Assembly (NCBI GenBank): GCA_020226215.1
Contig: CM035226.1
Coordinates: 89,676,895 to 89,740,894, forward strand
Length of the DNA: 64,000 nt
From: Sindora glabra
Lineage: Eukaryota; Streptophyta; Magnoliopsida; Fabales; Fabaceae
Reading direction: 5' to 3'
In this document: one piece after another, positions 13,301-26,476 of the stretch
How the letters are laid out: the number at the start of each line of letters is the position of its first letter
Numbering within the stretch: position 1 is the stretch's first letter
Position numbers and translations under genes: made by a program
Notes under the pieces: generated by a model
What the model was told of the DNA's origin: nothing
Databases searched by the model: none
Seen by the model: only the letters and a program-made list of their open reading frames with translations

Positions 13301-14044
13301 AAGTGTTAAAAAATAATATATGGTTTGTACAATGAATACTTTATCCATTTATATTTTGTTTCAATTCAAATATAATAGAAATTATTATGTATAAGTCACA
13401 TGCTCTCATATAATCTATCATTTGACCTAAATTTACTCTAATTTGTTCCTTATTTCATGTATCATTCTAAATTTTTCCTTCGAAGATTGAGGTGTCAAAG
13501 TTTAGTATTAGAGAATATATTAAAGAAGAGATGCCATAAATCAAATTATTGGAGTTCCATTTAGATTTAATGAAAGAGGAAGAAGAATATATTAGAAGTA
13601 TGTACCTAGATTCGATCACAATTATATAGAAAACAAGCATAAATAGAAAAATGTTAATAATGCAGACTATCTTTTTTAAACACTTTAAACCACAAATAAA
13701 TAGGTCATAAATAAGGTCATGCCATTATAAGTAAAGAATTTTTTTTTTGAAAAATTAATGTCTCTATAGCTTATTTTATAAGACAAATTAATTATTAAAA
13801 TATATTTGTAAGTTTTCAATAGAAGGATGTTAGTCAAAGAAATATGTCATTTGGTTAGCAAAAAATGCAACTTTCAACTATTAGAAGCAATTTCTGCCTT
13901 ATAAAATGGATTACACACTCTTAGCATATTAATATTTTTTATTGGATATCCATTTTAGGAAATATAGATGATAAGCTCACAAAATCTATGTAAATTTCAT
14001 ATAACTCACCTATAATGAAAAACACAGTTTTCTTCCATTATACG
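10323..14044. other. Unassigned AT-rich DNA, no gene seen
   Basis: Apart from the microsatellite at 11107, I found no domain, RNA gene or paired termini. Open frames at 12051-12236 and 12251-12484 encode no recognisable motif and are probably chance. An isolated CACTACAAAAAAACAAGG at 11984 resembles a CACTA terminus but has no partner. Confidence 0.4.
11107..11134. repeat. (AAT)n microsatellite
   Basis: About nine AAT/ATA triplets in an uninterrupted run. Confidence 0.85.
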
Positions 14045-14965
14045 TTAAGGGAAAAAGATGTTTTTTATACTTTAATTTTCACTCAAGTTCTAATTTTCTC
14101 TTTTTCTATATGAAAGAAATGTACTCTCCAACTATTAAAAATTGTGCAAATGTTACTCAATTAGCTAACATTGTCAAGTTTTTTAATAAACATACTTATA
14201 TGACATTCAACTTAACATCCTACATCCATAAGTTATATTGTCATATTTTTTATAAGAAAAGGCATTTTTGGTTCCTAATTTTCAATGAAGCTTTAATTAT
14301 GTTCTTTAAATTTTATTTAAAACAAATTTATCCCCTAATTTTTCAAAAACTTGATTGTTTCTATCATAATGGAATAACTTTAATTATAATCAACTAATAT
14401 AAATATTAAAAAAATTTGAAACAATGATTTGAAGGAACTTAAAAAGCAAAATGACATTTATATATTTGAACTATCTTACTTGCTAGAATAGTCATTAAAG
14501 TTTCATAACAAACATGTAATATTGCAAAAATGCATTTTCAAAATTTGAAGTACCATTTATTTAGATTCATTATTATTAGTGGATGTACTATTCTATATGA
14601 TTTTGGGTGCTTAAGAATAATAGAATTTGACAAGCCTTCTTTACAAATCACAATATAAAGAATTTTAAGTGAAAGGGTAAATTTGGTGTAACTAAAACAT
14701 TGGGGACAAGATTGAAATTTCTATAAAAGTTAAAGGATCAAAAGTGTCTTTTTTTTTTTATAAAAATATGACTTATGTGTACTATGTAAGATACCAAGTT
14801 GAATGTTATATAAATATTTTCATTAAAAAAATAATGATGTTAAGTTGCTAGGTAATATTGTGCATTTTTAAAAAGAATAAAAGTTAAATTTATTTCAAAC
14901 AAAATTAGGGTATAGAACTAAAATTTCAGTAAGAGTTAGAAAATTGGATCTTCCTTTTTACCACA
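14045..14965. repeat. Diverged large inverted repeat (foldback)
   Basis: Sequence at about 14130-14395 (TGACATTCAACTTAACATC, then GTCATATTTTTTATAAGAAA) resembles the reverse complement of about 14640-14880 (ACATTCAACTTGGTATC, then GTCATATTTTTATAAAAAA). Arms appear to be 250-320 bp, separated by about 250 bp. The 95-codon frame at 14110-14397 lies inside the left arm and is probably not a gene. Ends and target duplication are not resolved. Confidence 0.45.
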
Positions 14966-15592
14966 CAATATATTAGAATTAAGTTTATATATATTATCAA
15001 TTTATTTAAGATGTAAAACATTATTCACCCAATAATCATTCATAAAGTACAAGTATAGTATAATACAATTTGAATCAAAATAGTCACATATATTTTAAAA
15101 TACATGTTATCCATTTTCCTTAAAATGTTTTTACTTTTAGTTTCTTCCGAAACTATTATAATTAAATCAATATTTAAAAGATATATATGTATATATATAA
15201 TATGAATAAGTCTTTTAGTTTTACTTAATGATTTTTCTATAATTAATATAAAGAATGTTATAAATTGTTAATTTTTTTTTAAAAGTAGCATGGGAGAAAA
15301 TTTACCAAATTTAAAATCCTAATTTAATTATTTTTCTTCTTTAATTAAAAACTATGTTGTCTCTCAATTCAATGCTCCAATTTAATTGTGAAATTTTCAC
15401 TTTTTGTATAAAAGGACAATTCTGATAATGGGTTTAAGCATTTGTTTTGTTTTGTTTTCTAATTCATACTATTTCAAAATTTATTTGATAGACTTCATTA
15501 ATTTTATAAGTAATGTGAATTTATGTACTAATTATCACTTATCGCTTAATGAGTTTAGAGCTTGTGCATCCAAAGGAAAACCATTATAATTT
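14966..15592. other. Unassigned AT-rich DNA
   Basis: There are short AT-rich runs, including TATATATATGTATATATATA near 15180. The 61-codon frame at 15404-15589 has no recognisable motif. Confidence 0.4.
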
Positions 15593-15595
15593 TAA

Positions 15596-15870
15596 GCTTC
15601 GTTGGTTTCGTTGGAAAGTATTTTTCGTAGAAAAATATCATTTGTATATAAATTAATAAATAGATGATATGCCATTTATATTGATAACTAAAAAAAATAA
15701 TATCTACAAATTTGGAAATGGAGGGAAGCAAATTCTTTTTTAAAATAAGAGAAATTACTTTCCCTAAACTCTTTACATTTAATATTAAATAAGTAAAATA
15801 CTTTCTTTTATGTTATTATTTTTATAACTATATTTTGTGAAAAATACTTTTCGATGAAACAAATGGAGCC
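15596..15870. mobile_element. 275-bp MITE with ~30-bp terminal inverted repeats
   Basis: The left end GCTTCGTTGGTTTCGTTGG, followed by AAAGTATTTTTC, pairs with the right end. Read in reverse complement, the right end is GGCTCCATTTGTTTCATCG followed by AAAAGTATTTTTC. Flanks are TAA (15593-15595) and TTA (15871-15873). The size and paired ends fit a short non-autonomous DNA transposon. Similar G-T-T-T-G-T-T-T-C ends are common in plant MITEs. Superfamily is not assigned. Confidence 0.65.
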
Positions 15871-15873
15871 TTA

Positions 15874-18226
15874 GAATAATGTTGTTCTTATTCCCCTAAA
15901 GTCACTTTCAACAAACATCCTCCTCATATATCTGTATGGTCCATAATTTTGGGTTCCACAAATACGTGATAAGGGAGTAAATTCTAAAAAGTAAATATAA
16001 ATTTAATGTTCAGAGAAAAAAAATAGATTTAATTAGAAGCATGCTTCAAGTTAAAGAAAAGTAGTTAGACAAGGTACAAGTTAAGGAAAACAGATTTATC
16101 TCAAGTTGAAGTCAAATCCTTGCCTTGGTACAAATGCCAAGATAATTAACTTCAACCTTGTTGCATTCAACTTGAGTTAAGAAATTAGATGCTTTGTCAT
16201 TAGAGTGTTTTAACCTTACTTTAACTAATGAGAAAGGTAGTTTATTTGTTAGATTTTTTTTGTTTACTTAATAAGATTGAACAAAAATCAAGGGATTGAT
16301 TAAGCATGCTAATTAGAAAGTTGTGGTGCTAATGTGCATTTATTTTCTTGCTTGCATGAAAGCTAATTAAAAGTTTTCTTTCTTGTAAAGGCAAACAAAA
16401 AAAGGATCTACCAAGGATTAAAACATATTTCCTTTCTATTTGGTTGAGCATCTTAAAACCTTATTATAACAAGTAAACAAGTGTTATGCTCCTTAATATA
16501 AGCATTGAGCAAGCCCTCAAGGCCTTATCTTTCTTCTCTTATGAAATTTCTAATTAAAGAGAGAGAAAAAGATTAACCTTTTTCTTTTGAATAATGAAGG
16601 AAGCAAACTCCATTTTAAGTTAATAAGACTTATATGGATAAACTCGTTGACACATTATTTATGGTATAAATAAAAGGTGAGCTTTTGCATAATGTTTATC
16701 TCGCTTGTACCTAACATTCTTTAACTTTATGACTAACTTTAAAAAGAGATTTTGAGCTATAAAATCCTTATTTGACTAATTAAGCTTGATTAGTGGCTTG
16801 AAAACATTAATGACTTTTGATGTGCTCATAGGATATAATGAAACTATTTTTCCTCTTACTTCTATTAAAGCTAATTTATTTGACTCCTTAAAAGCCTACA
16901 TTAATGTTTATGATTAACCTAACATAGGTTAGCAAAGAGCTAATATTGGATGTAAGAAAAGTGCTAAGAGATTGAATTGAAATGTGAGATAAAAGATTGT
17001 ATGCCTTGAATAAGTTTTGAGATGCAAGAAAGAAAAAAAGACATTAGACACAATTAGGTAAGTAGTTAAAAGACTTCTATCTTCAAGATATGCCTTTTTT
17101 TAATATTATAATAAAAATAGGTGAATAAGGAAATGTCATAAAGCTCCCACTTTTGGATGGACTATAAGCCTAATGTTAGGAAACAAGAAGCTAGAAGAGT
17201 GTAGTTTAGACATTAGAAAGAAGCTAAGGCAAGCAATTAGTACACATGATATATGTCTATAAAAAAATTTATCACTTTTGTTTAATGATTAGTATTGTTT
17301 GTTTATTAAAAAGGGATTGAAAGACTATATTTAGGCTAGCTCAAGTCCATCCTTACCAAGGCTTGATCCTATTAGGTAGAGGTTAACATTAATAAAGCTT
17401 ATAACTTTGAAATAAAGATAAGTGAAAAAAAAAGTATATAACAAGAAGTAATGAGCAAAAATAGGTCCTTATAAGGATTAAAGTTATGGCTAACGAAGGT
17501 TTAACATGTTTGTGTACAAAATTGAAAAACAAATCATTGGTTAGTAAGAAAAAAAAAGGTGAGCTGAGTAAGAAAAGACCAAAAAGGAGATATCACTAAT
17601 ATCACTTTTAGGTTTGTTCTCCAAGGACTTCAATTTATGAGGAAAACTTAACTCGATAGAGATGAACTCCTTTTTTTTCTTTTTCTGGGATTGGTTTTAT
17701 CCTTTTTACATTTCTAAATGACATGACTTCAAGAATGGCTTGAAAGCAAGGTTTTTATTCCTTCAACCGCTTAAGTTGAAAGCACTCTTTTGTTAGTAAA
17801 AAAATTCATACAATTTCTTAGTGTTAACTTTATTAGTGATTAGAGGCCAAGAAATAATATTGTTAACTTTGCTATAAATGAAAATAGGAAAAGGAATGCC
17901 CTAGATAAATCTTAACTACCTTAGAAGGATATTAGTTAAATAAAGTTTAGAACCCTAGTTAAGATTTGTCATTTTAATCACCCTACCATAAGGAAGATAT
18001 CTTGTAATGAGATAATTATAAAGTACAACCTTAACCTTAGTTGCTATGACTTCTTTAAAATAAAAGAAAAAGGTTAGTAAAAGGCACTAAAAAATCACTA
18101 TACTAGTAAGGATCATAAAACCTATCCTCAAAGGGACAAAATAAGTCCAAATGTATGTTCAAGTTAAAAGGGATTCAATCTTTAAAATATCCATACAAAT
18201 AGAACTTTATAATCCAAAAAGGGCAT
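15874..18226. other. Unassigned repeat-like DNA, left of family-C LTR
   Basis: No protein domain is recognisable. A stretch at about 16111-16155 (CTCAAGTTGAAGTC, ATCCTTG, TACAAATG) resembles 36681-36725 (CTCAAGTTGAGGTT, ATCCTTG, TGCAAATC), so part of this interval belongs to a dispersed repeat also found near 36.6 kb. It probably continues at 21594 beyond the inserted LTR. Confidence 0.4.
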
Positions 18227-18231
18227 AAAAG
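18227..18231. repeat. Target-site duplication AAAAG (left)
   Basis: AAAAG precedes the family-C LTR. The right copy reads AAAAG at 21593-21597 if one A is shared with the terminal CA, which is consistent with loss of a single base. Confidence 0.6.
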
Positions 18232-18874
18232 TGTAACATCCCCTATAAGTATTTTTAGAAAACATCTTAGTTAAGTTAGAAATTTTAAATAGGAATTTTA
18301 TTAGAAATACCCAAATTAGAAAATTTGATAAAAAAATTAAATGAAATTTGGAAGAATTGTGGGAGTAATTCCTATACGAGCCTAACTATAATTTTTTTTG
18401 AAAACTTCGTTAGGCATTAAAATAGATAAAAATACAATAAAAAAATCTAATAATAAGTTTAGAAAAATTTGCATAGGAATTTGCTAGAATTCCAAAACCT
18501 AGGTAAATTGAAAAGTGAAAATTTGAGCCAAAAACCTAGTAGATTAATATAAAAACTCTTAGGCTAAATAAATCAAATTTTTTTAGGCCTAAATGTATCG
18601 ATGAAAGTCTAGAAAATAAAGGCCCAAATAAGACCCAAGAATACCTAAAAGTTTATGGATAAAAATGTAAAAAAGTGGAAAAGTTGGGGCTAATTTATAA
18701 TAAATCTTTTTTATTTTTTTAATTGACTTTTTAGTGTAATTATTTATTGATCCTACCAAGCCACTTGGATGTTACAATTAGCCCTCCAAATGTCCAGGAT
18801 TTTTCTCACATTCTAACAAGTAATAATAATAATAATAAAATTCTAGATTTTTGTGATTAGGGTTTTGAGATTTT

Positions 18875-18882
18875 TATATAAA
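18875..18882 (+). promoter_or_regulatory. TATA box of family-C LTR
   Basis: TATATAAA lies about 640 bp into the LTR, just upstream of less AT-rich sequence, as expected for the U3/R promoter. The LTR-like unit at 61468 has a comparable TATATAAG near 62163. Confidence 0.45.
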
Positions 18883-20613
18883 TATATGGGTTGGTCATTT
18901 AAAACAAAAACTCCTACTTCTTAGCCAGCAAAGTCATGCAAGAGGAGATGGAATTTGGTAGAGAAGTCCAACCTTTCATAGGTTGTTAAAAATTCTCCAA
19001 CTAGTATATTTAATTTTTATAAGAAGAATAAGGATTTTTCTTTAATTTTTTAAGGGTTTTTGATCATCTCATCCCCTAAATGTCTAAAATTTCATTTGTT
19101 TTCATGAAACCACTTCTTTCTTGTCTCAAAAGGTTGCTAAAAATATAAGGAGTGAAGGAATTGAGGTGAGTGGCAATTACTTCCTCTTCTTCTATTGAGT
19201 TTCTCATGAAAAGTTAAAGAAATTTGATGATTTGGTTATGTTGGAAGAAAAGCCAATTTATAAAATGGATTCACTTGATTTTAATGATATATAAATGCTA
19301 ATATGAAGATATAATATTAGTATTATGATATTGAAACTGAGTATGAAATGATTTAAGTGTAGAGAGAGGTTTTGTCAAAGAGATGTTAAGGATGTGTTTC
19401 TATTTGCCTTTGGAATCATGGTTAGAAATTTTTAAAATTTCAATCCCCAGCATATCAAGGTGATATTTAGTATTAGGATGATTATAGATGACATTGGAAA
19501 TTTTTGAAACTTTTTAGATGCATCAAAAGCTAAGTTATATATGAGATATTTAAAACTAGTCCATTTCAGACCTCTGTTCTATTTACTTTTGGGTATGAAT
19601 ATTTTTAAGGCACTAAATGAATAAAAGAAATTATGAAAATTTTCAAACATGATATTTATGAAAATATTAATGTTTTTTCAAATTTTGCTTACAAAAAAAG
19701 TTAATTTGTTTACCTAAATGATAGTTTAATTTTAATAACTCTAGTGCTATTCAAATTTGGCAATTTTAGGTTTATGCCTTTAACACATGAGCAAAGCCAG
19801 GAAATTTGTTATACAACACTTAATTTATTCCTTATTTGATATGTTAAGGGATGCTATATCAAAATTCAATAATGATTGGAGATGATTTGGCTTCTCAAAA
19901 GAAGCTTGGATTGCAAGTGCCCCTATGTTGTCTTATTTTGAATTTTCCAGTTTTTGGTTCTATGTGAAAAGTAATTGTGGGAAGAAATAAGGCAAATTAA
20001 TTGATGTTTCATGTGTAACATTGTTTTAGGAATGTTAAGATAAATTTTGATAAAATTTAGAATTGATTTAGAAGCCTTAAAGGGCACCAAAACCATAATA
20101 CATACAAGGTAATTAGTAATAGGATAGTTGTAATTTCTTTAAGAAATGAGTTGAATTTATAAAAGAGTTGAATCTTATTGGAATCATGTGAATGACTATT
20201 CATTAAAATTTTATGTTTCTATAATTTAAGATAGAAAGGTTGTATATGATAACCTTGGATATAATATTACATGATCATGGATTATGAATGATAGTTTGAA
20301 TTACAATTTGCTAGCCATTCAAAGAATTAAGTATTATTACTACTTAAATGGAATGGTTGCAATATCAACCTTAATATGTGATTATTTTGAGAAATGGTGA
20401 AATGGGATTATATACGAGAAATGTGATATAATTAATGATGCTTAACCTATTTGTCATGAATGAAAAAATTATACGTTAATCTTAAAAATATTGATGTTGA
20501 AGGTTAAATACGTGAGAATGGTAAATTTTATTAAAAAAATTGTTATAGTATAGTTAGTATTTTGACCATACCTTATATTATATGATACTAAAATACATAG
20601 TTAATAGCTTATA

Positions 20614-20691
20614 GGTGTTCCAACATAGTTAATGCCTATGGTGTTTCAACATGGTTGATGTCTTTGGTGTCCCATCATGGTTAATGCCTAT
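20614..20691 (+). repeat. Tandem repeat, 3 x 26 bp
   Basis: There are three head-to-tail units (20614-20639, 20640-20665, 20666-20691) of the form GGTGTTYCAACATGGTTAAT plus GCCTAT, each differing at a few positions. They lie in the 3' half of the family-C LTR. Confidence 0.85.
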
Positions 20692-21598
20692 ATATGCTAA
20701 TGGCATCTTATCAATACTTATTATGAGTATGACTACTCATCCTATATCCAATTTGTAAAGGAAGTTATTTATATCCTTCACAGAGAAGGAAAGTGGTGGT
20801 AAGGGTTAGAGGGACAAGGGTTGTGGCCTCATGATTAAGGTAGTAAGGGATAAGGTTGAACTAAAGATATAAGTAGAAACCTAGATATCAATTATGATTG
20901 TTCAATGAATTTTTTACTAATAGTTATTATAGTCATTCTCTAGTCAAAAATTGTAAATAATACATATAAAAATTACTGTTAGTGCATTAAAGCTATTGTT
21001 AGTACATAAGAGGGATCATTAGCATATAGGAATTTCTAATAGTACTCTAGAATTATAGTTGTGTATAAAAATCATAAATAGTACTTGAGAGTTTTAAATT
21101 AATTATTGTATAATAAAATATATGTCTAATATAATGCAGTGAAATCTCTCTAGAAAAAAAAAAGAAGAGTAATCACTTACTAAGTATTTTGATACTTACT
21201 TTCTTTATTGTTGTTTTATTTACAATATAAGATATAGATTCCACAATGATGACTAACATCTGAGTAGCAATTTTCCTCTCACTTTGGGAACCTTCCTTAT
21301 AATGTTTCCACAGTGTCCTAGTTAGTAGTTTCATCTTTTAATAAAAATTATGTATAGAAATATGTTTTCAAAAAATTTTACATTTGATATATGTAATTTA
21401 TATTTTGAATCTCTTTATACATGGGTAAGTAAAACTATGTTCCATGAGTACTTATTTATACTTTTAATAGAATCTATGAAAATATATGAAGTTAGAAGTG
21501 CCTAAAAGGCTTGTAAAGATATTAGGTTAATATACTAATATTAGTTAAGTGTCATTATACTTGATCATAGTATTAAAAAATTAGGATGTGACAAAAGC

Positions 21599-23852
21599 TA
21601 ATAAAGCATTTTGATCACATAATTACTAATGTTTTTATAAAGTGAGCAAGGAATAAAAGGAGAAAGAGCTAAGATAATCCTCTTGCACTCAATATACTTT
21701 AATATTTGACTTTAAGAACTTTACCAACTTAAACAAATGCTATAGATAAACCTTTTTTAAGACCTTGGTTTAGAAAGATAGGACATTCATGCCTTTTAGG
21801 TAAAGATTTTAGCCATTTTTATTTAAGATTTGGAGTTTGAAGTGGCATGGATCTACTTCACTCTATACTTTTAATGGCAAGAGCTTATCTTGCCAAATAG
21901 GTTTGAAAGGTTAATTCTAGCGCTTACTTATAAGCAAGGCACCTACTCATTTATGCGAAGTAAAAGGAAGACTTTCCATGACTACACTCATCTAAACCTA
22001 ACTTAACTTCTTTATTCTTTGATACCAAGTATTGTTAAAAAGCTCATCCTAATAAAAATAGAGGTTAATTTCTTTGTCTTATTTGAACTTGAGATTAGAA
22101 TCAATAAAAGAAAAAAAGAGTTTTTTTTTATATTAAGCCCCTTTCTAAAAGTTATCTTTTTTTTAGGTATTTAAGTTTATATCATTTGAAACTATCCCTT
22201 TAACAATTAAGGCATTTCTTCTTAGAAGTGAGGATCATAATTAGGGTCTAGCTTCAAGTATTCAACTCCATCACCTATCAGTTAAGGCTATAACCCTTTC
22301 CTTAAATTGCTATCTTTTTTCTTATTGTAAAAGTTACAATTTTTTAAATGGATGTTATTGAATCTCTTATACCTTATTTAAATACTTTCTATGAATTATA
22401 ATTATGAAACTATTTGAACAAAAGCTAAGACTAGTGTACTTTATTTAGCTTAATTAACTTGCTTTTGGTGGGTGGGATCTTGATTGGGTACTTGTCTTTA
22501 TGGCTACATGGGTTTTAGATTAACCCATTATGGTTTGGGTGATGGTTTGCTTTTCTCTTTGAATGTAGTTTAGTTTAAGTTGCCCTTTTTTTAAGAACGG
22601 TTGAGTAAACTCATCCAACGTAATGATAATAAGGGAGGATGGCAAGATTAGAGCTAAATTTTACACATCACATTAGGCCACTTTATATTAGTTTCATTCG
22701 GTCAAGTGGCAAACCAAGATGAAAGCATTGGAGGATACTTCACTTTAAAACTATAGGTATAACTATTAAATAAACCCTTTTAGTTCAATTGTGGGCCAGT
22801 TTATGTGGATCAGCTAAAACAGATTAGATCAGATTTAATTTAGTTCATAAAAATTGTAAACTCCCCAAATGGGAATCCAAGTCCTAAAGTTTTTAAACTA
22901 GATTTGTCAGCTTTTTCCTTTTTTAAAATAAATTTAAACCTTTTAAAATAAGTTTAAACTAAAACTAACAATTATAAATTAAAAAATCACATATTTAATA
23001 TGTTTTTAATCCATATCAATAATTCTAGAATAAATAAGAAACATTAAAAATTAGTTAACTTTGAAATTATTGATTTAGAAATAAAATCATTAACTTAGAA
23101 ATAATCTATTTAGGTTAGGTTGATTTGAAAGATAAAAAATTGAGTTTAGAAATGAGTTTTAGATTGGTTAAATGAATATTTGTGTTAGTGTATCAATTAG
23201 TTTATAGGTGGAAATGAAAAAACAAAAAGGAATGTAGAGCCATTCTTGGATCATCCACTCTAGTTTGGTCTAGTTTGTGTGAACTATGAACCAAATGCAC
23301 CATACTACTTTGGGTTCATATTAAATACACTCACTATGATTCCTAGTCTATCCATTTCAATGGCTTTAACTATAAGGCTAGCAAGCACACTAGATGACAA
23401 TAAAACTAAACATGACAAGACTAACATGAAATTTAGTATTTTGGCTCCTTTTGCAAATCTATAGCTAGAGCAAAAGAGAAAAAACTAAGATAAGGAAGAA
23501 AGAAATAGTCTATCTAGTGAAAAAGAATTAGCTTAAGTTAGCTTTTATATACTAACTATTTAAAATAATCCAAATTGCTATCTTATTTTAAGCCACTTAA
23601 CATGAGCTTAAGTAAAAATATGATCATTATAATCAATTCGCTAAACCTATAAGATTCATCAGAAATAATATTAAAATATCAAGACTGGTATTAACCTTTT
23701 TTTTTACTTTTTCAAACAAACTAAAATGATTCAAATTTTACTACTTGGAATCATATTAGGTTTAATTCTTATCACTTTGGATGGATAATTTATAACTACA
23801 TATTTATAATACTAATGTGGTGATTAGTTAGATATTTGATGAATCAATAAAA
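21599..23852. other. Unassigned repeat-like DNA, right of family-C LTR
   Basis: This is probably the continuation of the 15874-18226 sequence before the LTR inserted. No conserved domain is visible in any frame. The 61-codon frame at 23279-23464 is not recognised and ends in AT-rich sequence. Confidence 0.4.
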
Positions 23853-23855
23853 TAT
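23853..23855. repeat. CACTA-2 target duplication TAT (left)
   Basis: TAT precedes the left terminus and recurs at 32378-32380 after the right terminus. CACTA elements make 3-bp duplications. Confidence 0.85.
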
Positions 23856-23885
23856 CACTACTATAGAATAGTTGATTAGCATCAG

Positions 23886-23955
23886 TTGTTTAGAAAATTA
23901 TAAATCAAAACTTGGCCAACACTTTATCGAGTGTTGTTTCTAAACAATTTATGAC
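23886..23955. repeat. Subterminal palindrome of CACTA-2
   Basis: TTGTTTAGAAA and TTTCTAAACAA form an inverted repeat about 40 bp apart, close to the left terminus. Palindromic subterminal motifs are typical transposase-binding regions in CACTA elements; that role here is inference. Confidence 0.6.
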
Positions 23956-25116
23956 ATCAATTAACTAACCAACATGAAAAAGCAAAATAACATGGATTCC
24001 TATACTAATAAAATTGTCGTCATTTCTTTGTGAACATAGTACTCGATCTTTGATTAAGTGTTAAAGATGTTGATTGTTACTCAATAATCGTCATTCAAAA
24101 TTAAATTTTCACATCAGTTTCTTTTGTAACGCAAGAAGAAATATTGTATATACTATATCAATTTTATTAAATAGACAATATATTACTTTCTCTTAAAAAA
24201 ATCCATTCCCCTCTATCCATTCACCCCATTCTATACACCCTTTATGTTCTATACAATATCTTAATAGACTTTCTACTACACCACTACTAATCTATAACAT
24301 ATACAAAACCCCTAAATGAAACACAATACTTTAACTTCAAAATAAATATTGATCCTCCAAATGAAAAAGAAAGCAATGTACATTTCATATTACAATACAT
24401 GATCCTATATTTAGCATATGCAATATATAACAACTCAATTGAGACAAAAGCCACATTTCTTATTTCATAAAATTTGGACATAAGATTAAATAATACATCA
24501 AGATTTACACTTTTGAATGGCATATAATTGAATCATTTCAAATTATAAAGGAACAAAATAAGTGTATGACAATTTGATTATTAAAGTAATCACAAAGAAA
24601 GGCTTATAAGTGAAAGAAAAATTACATTATAGTTTGTCTTTGATATTTCTCTATCTTTGTATATTTTAGTCATTATTAACATACATCTTTCACATAAAAC
24701 TTGATTTAACAAAAGGAAATTTTATTAATGAAACACAAAATAACAAACAAGCAATTTTATTAGGAGCATAACTATAAAACAAAGGATATTGATACATTAA
24801 ACTTGTGTGGGAAATTTATTTAGTAGGATTGTCAAATGATATCCTTTCACTATGATCTCTTTGCACATAGAACTCTTCTAAATTACTTTCATAATTAACT
24901 AAAGGTAATCCTGATGGGAAAGGAGGTGTGCTTTTAATACTAACAGTTATGTTTTTTTCATTTTCACTACCAATAATTTATCTTTTCCCTTGAAAAATTA
25001 TAAGCTACTTGTTATCAATTGAGTCTGACATATGAAAAACTTGTTTTTGCTTGGAATGCTATTATTATGGGCTCCCCTTTGTAACCCTCCTTATTAAAAT
25101 CTACCAATATAAATCT

Positions 25117-26476
25117 TGTTAGTGTATATGCCCTAAAATCAATCATATTGATTGTTATAAATTTGAATCATGTTATTTTAATAGTAATTCTAATTATTAT
25201 ATTTATACATATATTGTTTGCATAATATATTTAATTATGATAATAACTCTAGAATAATTGTATTCTTAAATGTCTCTAGTCATATACATTATGGATTAGA
25301 TTGCTTTAATATGTTAAGATTAAAATGTGTGGTGATTTATATAAGATATTAAGTTTGTACATAAGTACAAGTTAAAGAACTTGTATACTGGATCAACCCA
25401 CCCTAAGAATACTACACGGATCGTTGTATGAGTACCATGAGTAATTCTTAATAATCATTATTAATATGGTCCTTTGACTTGAGATTGCCAAGGTTCTCTA
25501 CATGTGAGTTTCATATTTTGATATTACTCTATGTCACTTATGGTTGAGTGAATGCAAAGGTAGTTATTGGATATTTCATATCATACGGAGGGATTTGTGT
25601 GATCAAGATGGAATTTATCCTTCCTCTATAATAGAAGTGACATCTGTGGGGCCCTTGATTAGATAAAGTTGAGAAAATGCATGGTCATGCTCAGATGAAT
25701 TGACAAAGGGTTGTCAATTACATTTGCTTCAGTTAGCTTACTTATGAATGAAGAAAACTTTTAATTAGTCTATTTCACGGTTTATGTCTCGTGCTCAATC
25801 TAGTGTCCAAGATAAAAGGATATAGATAATAATCACATGTAAAAGTTCAGTCGAATCATCAACTTTCTCATTACTTGGGTAATAATGATGTGTTGCTAGA
25901 CACCGCTCATTGTTTATGATTATTGATGATCATTAATGTGATTTATGATCATTACTAATGTAATGAGAGCTTATAGGGTCGTATACTTAGAATCTAGTGG
26001 ATTTAAAATTAATGGACTAAATTATTTAGGCCCAATATTTGGGGATTCCATGTTATAATTATAAGGCCCAATAATAAGCCTATAATACACAGAACAAAGC
26101 CTAATTAGTTAGATTTTCTATACACCTATTTAAATAGGCTTGTTAGGTAATAACATAGATTATTCATGAATCCCAAAGCATAAAAACTCTAGTAGCTCTC
26201 CTTGACCATAATCCTTGAAGAAGCGTAGCTAGCACTACAAGGTAAAAGAGGAGAATTCCAATCAGTGGTTGTAGACATTCACTAGTGATCTACTAGTTTG
26301 TGTAAATACCTCGGAGTTTTCAATCGAAAAGAAATTGAAAAGGTGATTACCGAATTAGCTCCTGAATCATTGAAAAGATATTGATCGAATTCTTATTCTA
26401 ATCTAACGTTTTGCATAGATTCTTTAGTTGGGATCAGTTAATTTCCACTACATTTGTTTGATTCTCGATCCTAACA
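25117..26476 (+). mobile_element. Copia-like solo LTR, 1360 bp, inside CACTA-2
   Basis: It begins TGTTAGTGTATATGCCC and ends GATCCTAACA, with inverted TGTTAG/CTAACA termini typical of Copia LTRs. The flanks are AATCT (left) and ATCCT (right); shifting by one base gives AATCC, so the duplication appears worn or has lost a base. Copies on the minus strand lie at 48649 and 55526. It splits the DUF4216-like part of the transposase relic. No internal retrotransposon sequence remains. Confidence 0.85.
26125..26138 (+). promoter_or_regulatory. Palindromic TATA box CCTATTTAAATAGG
   Basis: This perfect 14-bp palindrome lies in the LTR and is conserved without change at 48987-49000 and 55974-55987 in two sister LTRs. 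It probably contains the U3 TATA element. Confidence 0.6.

Larger units (their letters stand above)
18232..21593 (+). mobile_element. Family-C solo LTR, 3362 bp
   Basis: It starts TGTAACATCC and ends GGATGTGACA, which are imperfect inverted termini. It is flanked by AAAAG, apparently reduced by one base on the right. Related units start TGTAATATC at 57792 and TGTAATAGCC (minus strand) at 45483. It carries a TATATAAA box (18875-18882) and a 3 x 26-bp tandem repeat. There is no gag-pol, second LTR or primer site. The length and termini fit a Ty3/Gypsy LTR, but this is inference. Confidence 0.75.

Noticed and set aside
14110..14397. 95-codon open frame
   Set aside because: It falls in one arm of an inverted repeat and resembles no protein I know.
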